In this document: in pieces, positions 51,537-60,362 of the stretch
How positions within the stretch are numbered: position 1 is the stretch's first letter
Layout of the letters: every line of letters begins with the position of its first letter
Assembly: GCF_032463525.1 (NCBI RefSeq)
Contig: NZ_CP135972.1
Span: forward strand, 33,863 to 97,862
DNA from: Pseudomonas sp. DTU_2021_1001937_2_SI_NGA_ILE_001
GTDB lineage: Bacteria; Pseudomonadota; Gammaproteobacteria; Pseudomonadales; Pseudomonadaceae
DNA: 64,000 nucleotides
Direction of reading: 5' to 3'
The notes under the pieces: generated by a model
What the model was told of the DNA's origin: nothing
The model's database searches: none
The model's input: the letters and a program-made list of their open reading frames with translations, nothing else
Program-made: the position numbers and the translations under genes

Positions 51537-52676
51537 ATGAAGATTGGCTTGAGTTGTACGGTCTGGGCAGGCGGCGAACGCGCCGGCCACCTGGATGGCA
51601 TCGGTACCTATTCGCGCGCCCTGTGGGGTGGCCTGAACGACCTCACCCAGCAGACCGGCGACCAGCTCATCCCCTACGCCTTCGGCCGTGACCTGCCGCA
51701 CATGGCCTGCGGTACGCCGCGCCAGCTGGCCGAACGCTTCCCGGTGCATGCCCTGCTCAGCGGCATTCTCAAGCTGCCCCTGGCCAACTCCCGGGCCATC
51801 GCTGGCGAAGTCGAGCTGTTCCATGCCACGGACCACCATATTCCGCGCATCGCCGGCGTACCGACCGTGGCCACGGTGATGGACGTGATCCCGATGCTGC
51901 ACCCGGAATGGATCAAGAACGACCTGCGCAGCCTCAAGAGCTGGCTGTTCAAGACCGCGATCCGCAAGGCCGACCACATCATCACCATCTCCGAATACAG
52001 CAAGCAGGACATGGTCGAGCACCTGGGCATCGCCCCGTCGCGCATCAGCGTCACGCCGCTGGGCGTAGAGCCGGTGTACTTCAAGCGTATCGACGCGGCG
52101 CACAAGCAGGCGGTGCTCGACAAGCATGGCCTGAAGCCCGGCTTCTTCCTGTTCGTCGGCACCCTGCAGCCACGCAAGAACCTGCCGCGCATCCTCCAGG
52201 CCTTCAAGCAACTGCCCGCCACCGTGCGCCAGGAGCACCCGCTGGTGATCGTCGGCCGCGACGGCTGGAACAACGAAGAGCTGCTGCCGCAGTTGGCCGC
52301 CCTGCAACAGCAGGGCGAAGGCCGCTGGCTCAGCTACCTGCCGCAAGACGAAGTGATGGCCCTGCTGCAGAGCGCCGCCGCCCTGACCTTCCCGTCGCTG
52401 TACGAAGGCTTCGGCCTGCCGGTGATCGAAGCCTTCGCCGCGCAGTGCCCGGTGCTGGCGTCCAACAGCACCTCGGTACCGGAAGTCGCCGGCGAGGCCA
52501 GCTGGGCCGTGGACCCCTACGACGTGGACAGCATCAGCAGTGCCATGCAGGCGTTACTGGAGCAGGATGCGTTGCGTGAAGAGAAGGTTCGCCTGGGCCT
52601 GGAGCGTGCGCACCAGTACACCTGGAAGGAATGCGCGCGGCAGACCCTGGAGATCTACCGCCAGGTGCGCGGCTGA
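51537..52676 (+). CDS. GT4-family glycosyltransferase (mannosyl/rhamnosyltransferase of the O-polysaccharide)
   Basis: A 379-residue GT-B enzyme. The N-terminal half has GGERAGHLDGIGTYSRALWG (acceptor side) and LFHATDHHIPRIAGVPTVAT. The C-terminal half has FFLFVGTLQPRKNLPRILQA, PLVIVGRDGWNNEEL and PSLYEGFGLPVIEAFAAQCP, the E-x7-E nucleotide-sugar motif of GT4. Enzymes with this start (WbpY, WbdC types) use GDP-mannose or GDP-D-rhamnose to build polymannan or rhamnan. ManC is encoded next to it on the other strand and Rmd further right, which fits a GDP-D-rhamnose substrate. The specific linkage cannot be read. Confidence 0.85.
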   Translation: MKIGLSCTVWAGGERAGHLDGIGTYSRALWGGLNDLTQQTGDQLIPYAFGRDLPHMACGTPRQLAERFPVHALLSGILKLPLANSRAIAGEVELFHATDHHIPRIAGVPTVATVMDVIPMLHPEWIKNDLRSLKSWLFKTAIRKADHIITISEYSKQDMVEHLGIAPSRISVTPLGVEPVYFKRIDAAHKQAVLDKHGLKPGFFLFVGTLQPRKNLPRILQAFKQLPATVRQEHPLVIVGRDGWNNEELLPQLAALQQQGEGRWLSYLPQDEVMALLQSAAALTFPSLYEGFGLPVIEAFAAQCPVLASNSTSVPEVAGEASWAVDPYDVDSISSAMQALLEQDALREEKVRLGLERAHQYTWKECARQTLEIYRQVRG

Positions 52677-52813
52677 AGCGGATGAAGCCGATACTGGCCA
52701 GTTAGGTCGCTCCAGCAAAGTCCGAGAATGCCTGACAGGCCTGTATGCGCCTAAAGCCCCTGTCGATTCCCGGCAGGCCCGGCACCTGAAGAGCTGCCGG
52801 GCCTGCCAAGGGC

Positions 52814-54232
52814 TTACTTGGCCAGACGCCCGTAACGGTCTTCGAAACGTACGATGTCGTCTTCGCCCAGGTACGAGCCGGACTGCACTTCGATCAGTTC
52901 CAGCGGCACCTTGCCGGGGTTGGACAGCGAGTGCTTGACGCCCAGTGGGATGTAGGTGGACTGGTTCTCGGAGAGGATCAGTTCCTGGTCGTCGCAGATC
53001 ACTCTGGCGGTACCGGACACCACGATCCAGTGCTCGGCGCGGTGGTAGTGCATCTGCAGCGACAGGCACTCGCCCGGGCGCACGAAGATACGCTTGACCT
53101 GGTAGCGCTCGCCCATGTCGATGGTGTCGTAGTGACCCCATGGACGGTTGACCAACGGATGGGTGACGAACTCCGGCCGCGCCTCGTTCTGCAGACGCTT
53201 GACCACTTCCTTGACCTGCTGGCTGTCGTGCTTGTTGGCGACCAGTACGGCGTCCTTGGTCTCGATGACGATCAGGTCCTCGACGCCCACGGTGGCCACC
53301 AGGCGGTGATGCGACTGCACCAGGCAGTCCTTGGTGTCGATGGCCAGCACGTCGCCTTCCAGACGGTTGGCGTTCTCGTCATGCGGGCCGACGTCCCAGA
53401 TCGCCGCCCAGCTGCCCAGGTCGTTCCAGCCGGCATCCAGCGGTACCACCAGGCCGGCATCGGTGTGCTCCATCACCGCGTAGTCCACCGACTCGTCGTC
53501 GCACAGCGCGAACTGCTCGGCCGGCACATGGGTGAAATAGCTGTCGACCTGCGCCTGCTGCAGGGCCACGCGGCAGGCACTGAGGATGTCCGGGCGGTGA
53601 CGTTGCAGCTCGGCGATGAACTTCGAGGCGCGGAACATGAACATGCCGCTGTTCCACAGGTAGGCGCCCGAGGCCAGGTATTCGGCGGCCAGCTCCGGCG
53701 AGGGCTTTTCCTTGAACGCCGCGATGGCGAAGCCGCCCTGCTCGATGGCCTGGCCACACTGGATGTAGCCAAAACCGGTTTCCGCGTGGGTCGGGGTAAT
53801 GCCGAAGGTCACCAGGCGGCCAGCCTCGGCGTGGGCCTGGGCGACCTGCACGGCGGCGCGGAAGGCCTGCTCGTCATGAATGTGGTGGTCGGCGGCCAGC
53901 ACCAGCAGCACCGGGTCGCTGCCGTCGGCAATGGCCTGCAGCGCCGCCAGGGCGATGGCCGGCGCGGTGTTGCGGGCCAGCGGCTCGAGGATGATGCGCT
54001 GGCTGGTGATCTGCGCCACGCGCAGCTGCTCGGCGACGATGAAGCGGTGGTTCTCGTTGCTCACCACCAGGGCCGGTGCGTGCTCCAGGCCGTCCAGGCG
54101 CGCCAGGGTGCGCTGGAACATGGTTCCCTGGTCCTGACCGTCCAGCGCCAGAAACTGCTTGGGAAAGCTCTGCCGCGACAGCGGCCACAGACGCGAACCG
54201 CTACCACCAGCCAGGATTACGGGGGTGAACAT
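52814..54232 (-). CDS. manC: Mannose-1-phosphate guanylyltransferase/mannose-6-phosphate isomerase
   Basis: About 472 residues from ATG 54232 (MFTPVILAGGSGSRLWPLSR, the GMP nucleotidyltransferase motif). FPKQFLALDGQDQ and GFGYIQCGQ are next. The C-terminal PMI half is a cupin with RPWGHYDTIDMGERYQVKRI and YHRAEHWIVVSGTARV, including the zinc-site residues. The bifunctional type (AlgA/WbpW/ManC) makes GDP-mannose, the precursor of GDP-D-rhamnose via Gmd and Rmd. The open frame extends 99 codons upstream but without homology. It is divergent from the RTX gene group to its right, across a REP-containing spacer. Confidence 0.93.
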   Translation of the reverse strand: MFTPVILAGGSGSRLWPLSRQSFPKQFLALDGQDQGTMFQRTLARLDGLEHAPALVVSNENHRFIVAEQLRVAQITSQRIILEPLARNTAPAIALAALQAIADGSDPVLLVLAADHHIHDEQAFRAAVQVAQAHAEAGRLVTFGITPTHAETGFGYIQCGQAIEQGGFAIAAFKEKPSPELAAEYLASGAYLWNSGMFMFRASKFIAELQRHRPDILSACRVALQQAQVDSYFTHVPAEQFALCDDESVDYAVMEHTDAGLVVPLDAGWNDLGSWAAIWDVGPHDENANRLEGDVLAIDTKDCLVQSHHRLVATVGVEDLIVIETKDAVLVANKHDSQQVKEVVKRLQNEARPEFVTHPLVNRPWGHYDTIDMGERYQVKRIFVRPGECLSLQMHYHRAEHWIVVSGTARVICDDQELILSENQSTYIPLGVKHSLSNPGKVPLELIEVQSGSYLGEDDIVRFEDRYGRLAK

Positions 54233-54606
54233 AGATACTCCATTCTGATAGCACGCGGGCATGCGAAGCGCCGCATTATCCGGGGGCTGCCAGGGGGATG
54301 CAATAACAGTCGGCAGGCTGTTCAGGGCCTGGGGGCGTGGATTTTCTGGCCTTGAGGGGGGTGCCTGCGTGGTGGCCCGGTGAAGGAGCAGGCTTGCTCG
54401 CCAAAAGACCTGCCGCGGTGTGAAAGCCATTCGCGAGCAAGCTCGCTTCGGCAAGGTGAACGAGCCGCCCTGCGCCGCTGCGCCCACCATGACGAACGGC
54501 GGGAACATTGGATCCATGCTTGAGTCCAACGTCGCGTTTTCTTACGCCATTGTGTCAATTTCGATACAAGGGCCTGGTTCACGCGTTACAGCATTAAGGA
54601 CGATCC
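54233..54606. other. Intergenic region with a REP doublet
   Basis: 374 bp without a gene. A REP doublet lies at 54388-54449 (GGAGCAGGCTTGCTCGCC facing ATTCGCGAGCAAGCTCGCTT). The right 80 bp before the RTX gene hold AATTTCGATACAAGGGCCTG and may contain its promoter, but no clear -35/-10 pair. Confidence 0.5.
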
Positions 54607-55512
54607 ATGGCCACGCTGAAACTTCATCAACCCATCAATATGACCACGCTGCAGGCCTGGGATGGCGAGTTCACCATCGCCGACAGCACGCATATCAGGG
54701 CCACCGATGGGGTAAGAACCCAGGATTATTTCGGCACCTTCCAATACAGCAATGACGACTTGAGCGGCGGCACCCTGACGTCCACGGTCGCCTACCAGAA
54801 CGGCCTGTATTACGAAGTCACCGACCTGAACATCGATGCCCTGACCATGGCCGGGTACATCAATGACTTCGACTTCAAGGGTGCCTTGAACGAAGTACTC
54901 AAGGGCAACGACACTCTGATCGGCTCGGACGGCAACGATGTTCTGACCGGAGGCGCCGGCAATGACCACTTCGACGGCGGTGCGGGCCTGGACACCGTCG
55001 CCTATAGCAACGGCCGCGCGAACGTCACCGCCACGGCGGCCGACGGCGGCTACGTGCTGCAGATGCCAGGCAAGACCGACACCCTGGTGAACATCGAGCG
55101 GGCCAGCTTCGGCGACGGCTCGACCCTGGCCCTGGACGTCGGCCAAGGCCAGAACGCCGGTGCCGCCTACCGCCTGTACCAGGCGGCCTTCGACCGCAAG
55201 CCGGACACCGGCGGGTTGAAATACTGGATCAACGACCTGGATAAGGGCGCCAGCCTCCAGCAAGTGGCCAAAGGCTTCGTCGACAGTGCCGAATTCAAGC
55301 AACTCACCCCGGCCACGGACAACAAGTCGATCATCAACAGCTTCTACCAGCACGTGCTGCATCGCGACGCCGATGCCGGTGGCTTCCAGTACTGGGAAGA
55401 CGCCATGGCCAAGGGCATGACCGCCAGTGAAGTGCTGGTGTCGTTCTCCGAAAGCGCAGAGAACCTGAACAACACCGCCGCCGACCTCAATGGCGGGCTG
55501 TGGCTGGTCTGA
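54607..55512 (+). CDS. RTX-motif/DUF4214 secreted protein, paralogue 1
   Basis: A 301-residue protein without a signal peptide. An N-terminal domain (MATLKLHQPINMTTLQAWDG) is followed at about 100-135 by haemolysin-type calcium nonapeptides (GSDGNDVLTGGAGNDHFDGG), then a DUF4214 region at about 180-290 (YRLYQAAFDRKPDTGGLKYW, FVDSAEFKQL, VLHRDADAGGFQYWEDAM). It ends NGGLWLV. RTX repeats, no signal peptide and a hydrophobic C-terminal tetrapeptide are the marks of type I secretion substrates. Two paralogues follow, the first after 49 bp, and the gene is 374 bp from ManC. Confidence 0.85.
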   Translation: MATLKLHQPINMTTLQAWDGEFTIADSTHIRATDGVRTQDYFGTFQYSNDDLSGGTLTSTVAYQNGLYYEVTDLNIDALTMAGYINDFDFKGALNEVLKGNDTLIGSDGNDVLTGGAGNDHFDGGAGLDTVAYSNGRANVTATAADGGYVLQMPGKTDTLVNIERASFGDGSTLALDVGQGQNAGAAYRLYQAAFDRKPDTGGLKYWINDLDKGASLQQVAKGFVDSAEFKQLTPATDNKSIINSFYQHVLHRDADAGGFQYWEDAMAKGMTASEVLVSFSESAENLNNTAADLNGGLWLV

Positions 55513-55561
55513 TCGCCCTCTTCACCCTTACCTTCAACTGCAATCGGGACAAGGAGTCTCC

Positions 55562-56455
55562 ATGGCAACTATTAGCTACAAAAGCCCTTTCGACGCCACC
55601 GACCTGGATCGCGCCTCCCATGCGGGCGTTAATGGGCAGGTCGTCAGCAGCAACAGCATGCGCATCGTCTACGCCGATGGCGCCTACAAAGCTGAAGTCA
55701 GCGGCTTTCTCGGCTCGGGTAATCCCCAGGTCGACAAATTCACCGGTGTCTCCTACTCGAAGAACGACGTCGTGTTTCTCAGCGTCACTGGCCTGGATAT
55801 CAAGGTGGCCGACGCATCGAGCACCACGTCGTTCTATGACGGTGACGACACCTACCGGGGCTCGGCAGGCAACGACCAGTTCATCGCTTCGCTGGGTAAC
55901 GACACCTACTTCGGCGGCGAGGGTACCGACACCGTTCACTACAGCGCGCTGAGCAGCGACTTCAAAGTCGACTCCCTGGGCAGCAACCTGACCAACATCG
56001 AAGGCCTGGGCAAGAAAGACACCCTGTTCAGCGTCGAGCGCGTGCACTTCACGCAGGACGACAAGACCGTGGCTCTGGACGTCGGCCAGTGGCAGAACGC
56101 CGGTGGCGCCTACCGCCTGTACCAGGCCGCCTTCGATCGCAAGCCGGATATGACCGGCCTGAAATACTGGATCGGCGACCTGGACAACGGCGCCACCCTG
56201 CAACAAGTGGCCCAGGGCTTCGTCGACAGCGCCGAGTTCAAGAAGCTCAACCCCGGCACTGACAACAAGTCCATCATCAACAGCTTCTACCAGCACGTGC
56301 TGCACCGCGATGCCGACGCCGACGGCTTCAAGTACTGGGAAGACTCCATGGCCCAGGGCATGAGCGCCAGCGAGGTGCTGGTGTCGTTTTCCGAAAGCCA
56401 GGAAAACATGAACAACGCCGCAGCCGACCTCAATGGCGGGTTGTGGCTGGTGTAA
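55562..56455 (+). CDS. RTX-motif/DUF4214 secreted protein, paralogue 2
   Basis: About 297 residues from ATG 55562 (MATISYKSPFDATDLDRASH), with AAGGAG 6-7 nt upstream. The layout equals that of paralogue 1: an N-terminal domain, degenerate RTX at about 95-120 (GSAGNDQFIASLGNDTYFGG) and DUF4214 (YRLYQAAFDRKPDMTGLKYW, FVDSAEFKKL, VLHRDADADGFKYWEDSM), ending NGGLWLV. In the DUF4214 half most positions match paralogue 1. The nearly tandem arrangement suggests recent duplication with divergence in the N-terminal domain. The predicted role is a secreted surface protein; no enzymatic motif is visible. Confidence 0.85.
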   Translation: MATISYKSPFDATDLDRASHAGVNGQVVSSNSMRIVYADGAYKAEVSGFLGSGNPQVDKFTGVSYSKNDVVFLSVTGLDIKVADASSTTSFYDGDDTYRGSAGNDQFIASLGNDTYFGGEGTDTVHYSALSSDFKVDSLGSNLTNIEGLGKKDTLFSVERVHFTQDDKTVALDVGQWQNAGGAYRLYQAAFDRKPDMTGLKYWIGDLDNGATLQQVAQGFVDSAEFKKLNPGTDNKSIINSFYQHVLHRDADADGFKYWEDSMAQGMSASEVLVSFSESQENMNNAAADLNGGLWLV

Positions 56456-56477
56456 CCCTGCACAGGGTTTAAAAACG

Positions 56478-56501
56478 GTGGGAGCGAGCTTGCTCGCGAA
56501 C
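56478..56501. repeat. REP element (single)
   Basis: GTGGGAGCGAGCTTGCTCGC lies between DUF4214 paralogues 2 and 3. The facing partner is degenerate or missing. Confidence 0.8.
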
Positions 56502-56686
56502 GAGCCGCTACCGGAATCCTTCAACCGGCCGCTCCCACAGCGCCAGGCGCTTGGCCAAGTGCCATCACTTGCCTGTATCATGTCTGATACAAATCCTCAC
56601 CCTACGATGCCACCGGCAGCGCGTTCATCGCGCAGAGCCTGCTGAGCTTCGATGCATCTTCATTACCTCGGAAAAGGACGCCCAGG

Positions 56687-57574
56687 ATGGCTCGTGTCAC
56701 CTTCAATAAACCTTTCACGGCCAATGACCTGCTCATCGCCACCAATGCCGGCTACTTTGGCACTCTGGTTGCCCAGAGCAGCACCCACGTGAAAGTTGTC
56801 TACGGTAACTACTCGGCAGAAATGTTTGGCTGGTCGCTTTCGAGTAGCGTGCGCTACGCGGTGGTCGATAGCCTGGTCTATTCGAAGAATGGCGAGCCTT
56901 TCGCGACCATCACCGGCATGAACCAGCACCTCAATGACAGCAACCCGGCCGCCTACTTGTATGGCGATGATGTCTATACCGGTTCATGGGGTAACGATCA
57001 TTTCTACGCCTGGCCGGGTAATGACTATTACGATGGCGGCAGCGGTATCGACACCGTTCATTACAATGCACAGGCCAGTGAACTGACCGTGGTCAATAAC
57101 GGTAACTTCTACGCCGTGGGCATCTGGAACAAAGTCGACACCCTGGTCAATATCGAACGCATCCAGTTGGGCGATGACGGCGCCGTCATGGCCCTGGATG
57201 TCGGTCAATGGCAGAACACCGGCGGCGCCTACCGTCTTTACCAGGCGGCCTTCGACCGCCAACCCGACATGGCCGGGCTCAAGTACTGGGTCGCGGACCT
57301 GGACAGAGGCGTCAGCCTGCAGCAGGTGGCCAAAGGTTTCGTCGACAGTGCCGAATTCAAGGCCCTGAACCCTGGCAACGATACCGCGTCGATCATCAAC
57401 AACCTCTACCTCAATGTTCTGCACCGCCAGGCCGATGTCGATGGCTTCAATTATTGGAAAGACTCCATGGCCAAGGGCATGACCACCAGCGAGATACTGG
57501 TGTCGTTCTCTGAAAGTGCGGAAAACATCAATAACGTCGCCGCTGATCTTAATGGTGGGCTGTGGCTGGTGTGA
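56687..57574 (+). CDS. RTX-motif/DUF4214 secreted protein, paralogue 3
   Basis: A 295-residue protein (MARVTFNKPFTANDLLIATN). The RTX part is weaker (GSWGNDHFYAWPGNDYYDGG). DUF4214 follows (YRLYQAAFDRQPDMAGLKYW, FVDSAEFKAL, NVLHRQADVDGFNYWKDSM), again with NGGLWLV at the C-terminus. The N-terminal domain is the most diverged of the three. It is less GC-rich than its neighbours in the first 400 bp (AATGGCGAGCCTTTCGCGAC type third positions are mixed), so it may have been acquired or relaxed. The protease paralogue follows 132 bp later. Confidence 0.83.
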   Translation: MARVTFNKPFTANDLLIATNAGYFGTLVAQSSTHVKVVYGNYSAEMFGWSLSSSVRYAVVDSLVYSKNGEPFATITGMNQHLNDSNPAAYLYGDDVYTGSWGNDHFYAWPGNDYYDGGSGIDTVHYNAQASELTVVNNGNFYAVGIWNKVDTLVNIERIQLGDDGAVMALDVGQWQNTGGAYRLYQAAFDRQPDMAGLKYWVADLDRGVSLQQVAKGFVDSAEFKALNPGNDTASIINNLYLNVLHRQADVDGFNYWKDSMAKGMTTSEILVSFSESAENINNVAADLNGGLWLV

Positions 57575-57706
57575 TGCCACAGGAAAGAAGGTGACATCGT
57601 GTCAGTAGCAATGGGCTGAATAGTGCGTAACTCGCAACTTCAATGAACCCCGAAAGCGATGCTATAAACAGCCATCCTCCTTCTGCTACTAGAGAGCCAT
57701 CTACCC

Positions 57707-58903
57707 ATGGTTTCGAGCGTCACCGGCTACACCGATACACGTAACCGAGCATGGACCAACGAAGGCTACGACGGTGTCGTGTTGCTCACCGTGGGCAACT
57801 ACCAGGGCAGTGGCGCCCTGCTGTACGGCGGGCGCGCGGTACTGACGGCGGCTCACCTGTTCGAGGACGGCGTCAATTCCGCCCAAGTGACCTTCCAGAC
57901 CGCTACGGGCACGCAGACCCTGGCCAGCAGCAAGGTGTGGATCCACCCGGCCTATGACGCCGTGAACACCAACAACGACCTGGCAATCGTCTGGCTCACC
58001 GACCAGGCCCCCGCAGCGGCCAACCGCTACGACCTGTACCGCAGCAGTGACGAAGTCGGCCAGACGATGACGCTGGTCGGCTATGGCCTGCCGGGCACAG
58101 GTGCCACGGGAACGTTGACGAATTACGGTGGCGCACCGATTCGCCAGAAAGCCAGCAATACCTTCGACAGCGATGTCGGCAGGCTTACTACGGTATATGG
58201 CAACGACCTGAGCTGGGCGCCGCAGGCCGGTACGCAGTTGCTGGCCGATTTCGATAACGGCAGAAGCACCAACGATGCCCTGGGCCGCCTGCTGGGTCTG
58301 AGCAATACCGGCCTGGGCAGCAACGAAGGCATCATCACACCTGGCGATAGCGGCGGCCCTGCATTCATCGCTGGCAAGGTAGCGGGGGTCGCCAGCTATA
58401 TCACTTCGCTGAGCACCTCAACCACGCACCCCGACATCGATAATCAGATCAACAGCAGCTATGGCGAGATCGCTGCCTGGCAGCGGGTCAGCGCCTACCA
58501 GCAGGTCATCGACCAGACCCTGCGCGCCAACCAGCCCGGTGCACCGACCCGTGCCGATCAGGTACAGAGCCATATCATCGAAGGCGACAGCGGCCTGAGT
58601 CTGGGCTATTTCTGGATATCGCTGCCTTTTGGCCGCCCCAATCCCAGCCAGCCGTTGAGCGTCACCTATGCCACCCGTGACGGCACGGCCAAAAGCGGTG
58701 AAGACTACTTGGCCAGCAGCGGCACTCTGGTGTTCTACCCCGGTGAAGACCATGTGGCATTGCCAGTGGAAGTCATCGGCGACACCACGCCCGAACAGGA
58801 TGAATACTTCTTCCTCGACGTGACCAGCCAGGGTAACGGCAGTATCAGCCCCATCACCCTGAGTGCCATCCGTATCATCGTCAACGACGATGTCTTGGCC
58901 TGA
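57707..58903 (+). CDS. Trypsin-like serine protease with C-terminal Calx-beta domain (paralogue 2)
   Basis: A 398-residue protein aligning over its full length with the one at 50033-51241. His50 (LTAAHLF), Asp91 (NNDLAIVWL) and the Ser of PGDSGGPAF are intact. The Calx-beta unit (YATRDGTAKSGEDYLASSGT, LVFYPGEDHVALPVEVIGDT, DEYFFLDVTSQ) is at the end, and the C-terminus is NDDVLA. There is no signal peptide, so secretion by a type I system is likely. It is placed directly after the DUF4214 genes; a regulated proteolytic role on those surface proteins is possible but not shown. Confidence 0.85.
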   Translation: MVSSVTGYTDTRNRAWTNEGYDGVVLLTVGNYQGSGALLYGGRAVLTAAHLFEDGVNSAQVTFQTATGTQTLASSKVWIHPAYDAVNTNNDLAIVWLTDQAPAAANRYDLYRSSDEVGQTMTLVGYGLPGTGATGTLTNYGGAPIRQKASNTFDSDVGRLTTVYGNDLSWAPQAGTQLLADFDNGRSTNDALGRLLGLSNTGLGSNEGIITPGDSGGPAFIAGKVAGVASYITSLSTSTTHPDIDNQINSSYGEIAAWQRVSAYQQVIDQTLRANQPGAPTRADQVQSHIIEGDSGLSLGYFWISLPFGRPNPSQPLSVTYATRDGTAKSGEDYLASSGTLVFYPGEDHVALPVEVIGDTTPEQDEYFFLDVTSQGNGSISPITLSAIRIIVNDDVLA

Positions 58904-59123
58904 GCGCCCAGGGCACATTTCCCCAGAGCTGCTGTCATACACCGCGCATTCGAATATGCCATGCAGGGCCGGGCGTCAGAGCCTGTTACAATGCCGCGCT
59001 TTACCAGGCCCGGTGCAAGCCGCCCCGCAGTGGCATTGACCTGCGCCCTACCCCATGACCAGCGCGCCCTGCGGGCGATTCGACACACGCCGGAAATGAC
59101 CTACCTGACAAAGAGTTGCATGC

Positions 59124-60362
59124 ATGCTTGAAGTGGAAAACGTCTGCAAGGAGTTCAAGCTCTATAACAGACCCTGGCACAGACTCAAGGAAATCGTCCT
59201 GCGCCGCAGCTTCCACCGCACCCACCGGGCCCTGGACGGGATTTCGTTCAAGGTCGCCAAAGGCGAGACCCTGGGCATCCTGGGGCGTAACGGCGCGGGC
59301 AAGTCGACCCTGCTGAAGATGCTCAACGGTGTGCTGCTGCCCGATGCCGGCAAGATCCACCTCAGCGGCCGGGTCACCGGCCTGCTGGAGCTGGGCACCG
59401 GTTTCGACCCCAACCTCAGCGGCCTGCAGAACATCACCGGCAACGGCCTGCTGCTGGGCATGACCCGCGAGCAGATCGAAGAGCGCCGCCAGGCCATCGT
59501 CGAGTTCTCCGAGCTGGGGCAGTTCATCCACGAGCCGATCCGCACCTACTCCTCGGGCATGAACATGCGCCTGGCGTTCTCCATCGCCATCCATGCCGAC
59601 CCGGAAACCTTTCTGATCGACGAAGCCCTGTCGGTGGGCGACGGCCACTTCCAGCAGAAGTGCATGCGCCGCATCAAGGAGTTCCGCGCCCGGGGTGGTT
59701 CGATCATCTTCGTGTCCCACGACCTCAACGCGGTGAAGATGATCTGCGACCGCGCCATCGTGCTCAGCGAGGGCAAGGTGGTCGCCGACTGCAGCCCTGA
59801 AGACGCGGTCAACGTCTACAACCAGCTGCTGGGCGCCGACGACGAAGAAGAGTACAGCGAACGTCCGGTGAACGAGGCCGGTTATGGTTCGCGCCAGGCC
59901 GTGCTCGAAGCGGTCAGCTTCATCGGCCAGGCTTCGCAGAGCAACATCCTGGCCAGCGGCGACACCGGCGTGCTGGACGTGACCATCGCCGCCCAGGCCG
60001 ACCTGCCCGACGTGGCCCTGGGCCTGATGATCCGCGACCGCTTCGGCCAGGACATCTACGGCACCAACAGCCATTACCTGGAACACCCGATCGCCCTGCA
60101 GCGCGGTGAGCGACGCCACTTGCGCTACCGCCTGCCGATGCGCCTGGCCCCAGGCAAATACACCATTACCCTGGCCCTGCACGAAGGGGCCGACCACACC
60201 ACCCATTGCTACCACTGGCGTGACAACGCCATTGGCTTCGAAGTGGCGGGCATCAACGGCCCCTTCTTTGGCGGTGTGTGCAACCTGGAACCGGAACTCC
60301 AGGAAATCGCCCTGCCCTCCTCGACCCTGAATGGAACCTCGCGTAATGCTCATACCCAATAA
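59124..60362 (+). CDS. wzt: O-polysaccharide export ATPase with C-terminal carbohydrate-binding domain (Wzt)
   Basis: A 412-residue protein. The ATPase half has Walker A GRNGAGKSTLLK, the signature YSSGMNMRLAFS and Walker B FLIDEALSVGD. After about residue 245 a beta-sandwich domain follows (VLDVTIAAQADLPDVALGLM, RHLRYRLPMRLAPGKYTITL, FFGGVCNLEPELQEI), the type that in E. coli O8/O9a binds the methylated or phosphorylated end of the chain before export. The next gene encodes a WbdD-like methyltransferase, the enzyme that would add that cap. Its partner permease is not beside it; the only Wzm-type gene in the window is at 18039. Confidence 0.92.
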   Translation: MLEVENVCKEFKLYNRPWHRLKEIVLRRSFHRTHRALDGISFKVAKGETLGILGRNGAGKSTLLKMLNGVLLPDAGKIHLSGRVTGLLELGTGFDPNLSGLQNITGNGLLLGMTREQIEERRQAIVEFSELGQFIHEPIRTYSSGMNMRLAFSIAIHADPETFLIDEALSVGDGHFQQKCMRRIKEFRARGGSIIFVSHDLNAVKMICDRAIVLSEGKVVADCSPEDAVNVYNQLLGADDEEEYSERPVNEAGYGSRQAVLEAVSFIGQASQSNILASGDTGVLDVTIAAQADLPDVALGLMIRDRFGQDIYGTNSHYLEHPIALQRGERRHLRYRLPMRLAPGKYTITLALHEGADHTTHCYHWRDNAIGFEVAGINGPFFGGVCNLEPELQEIALPSSTLNGTSRNAHTQ

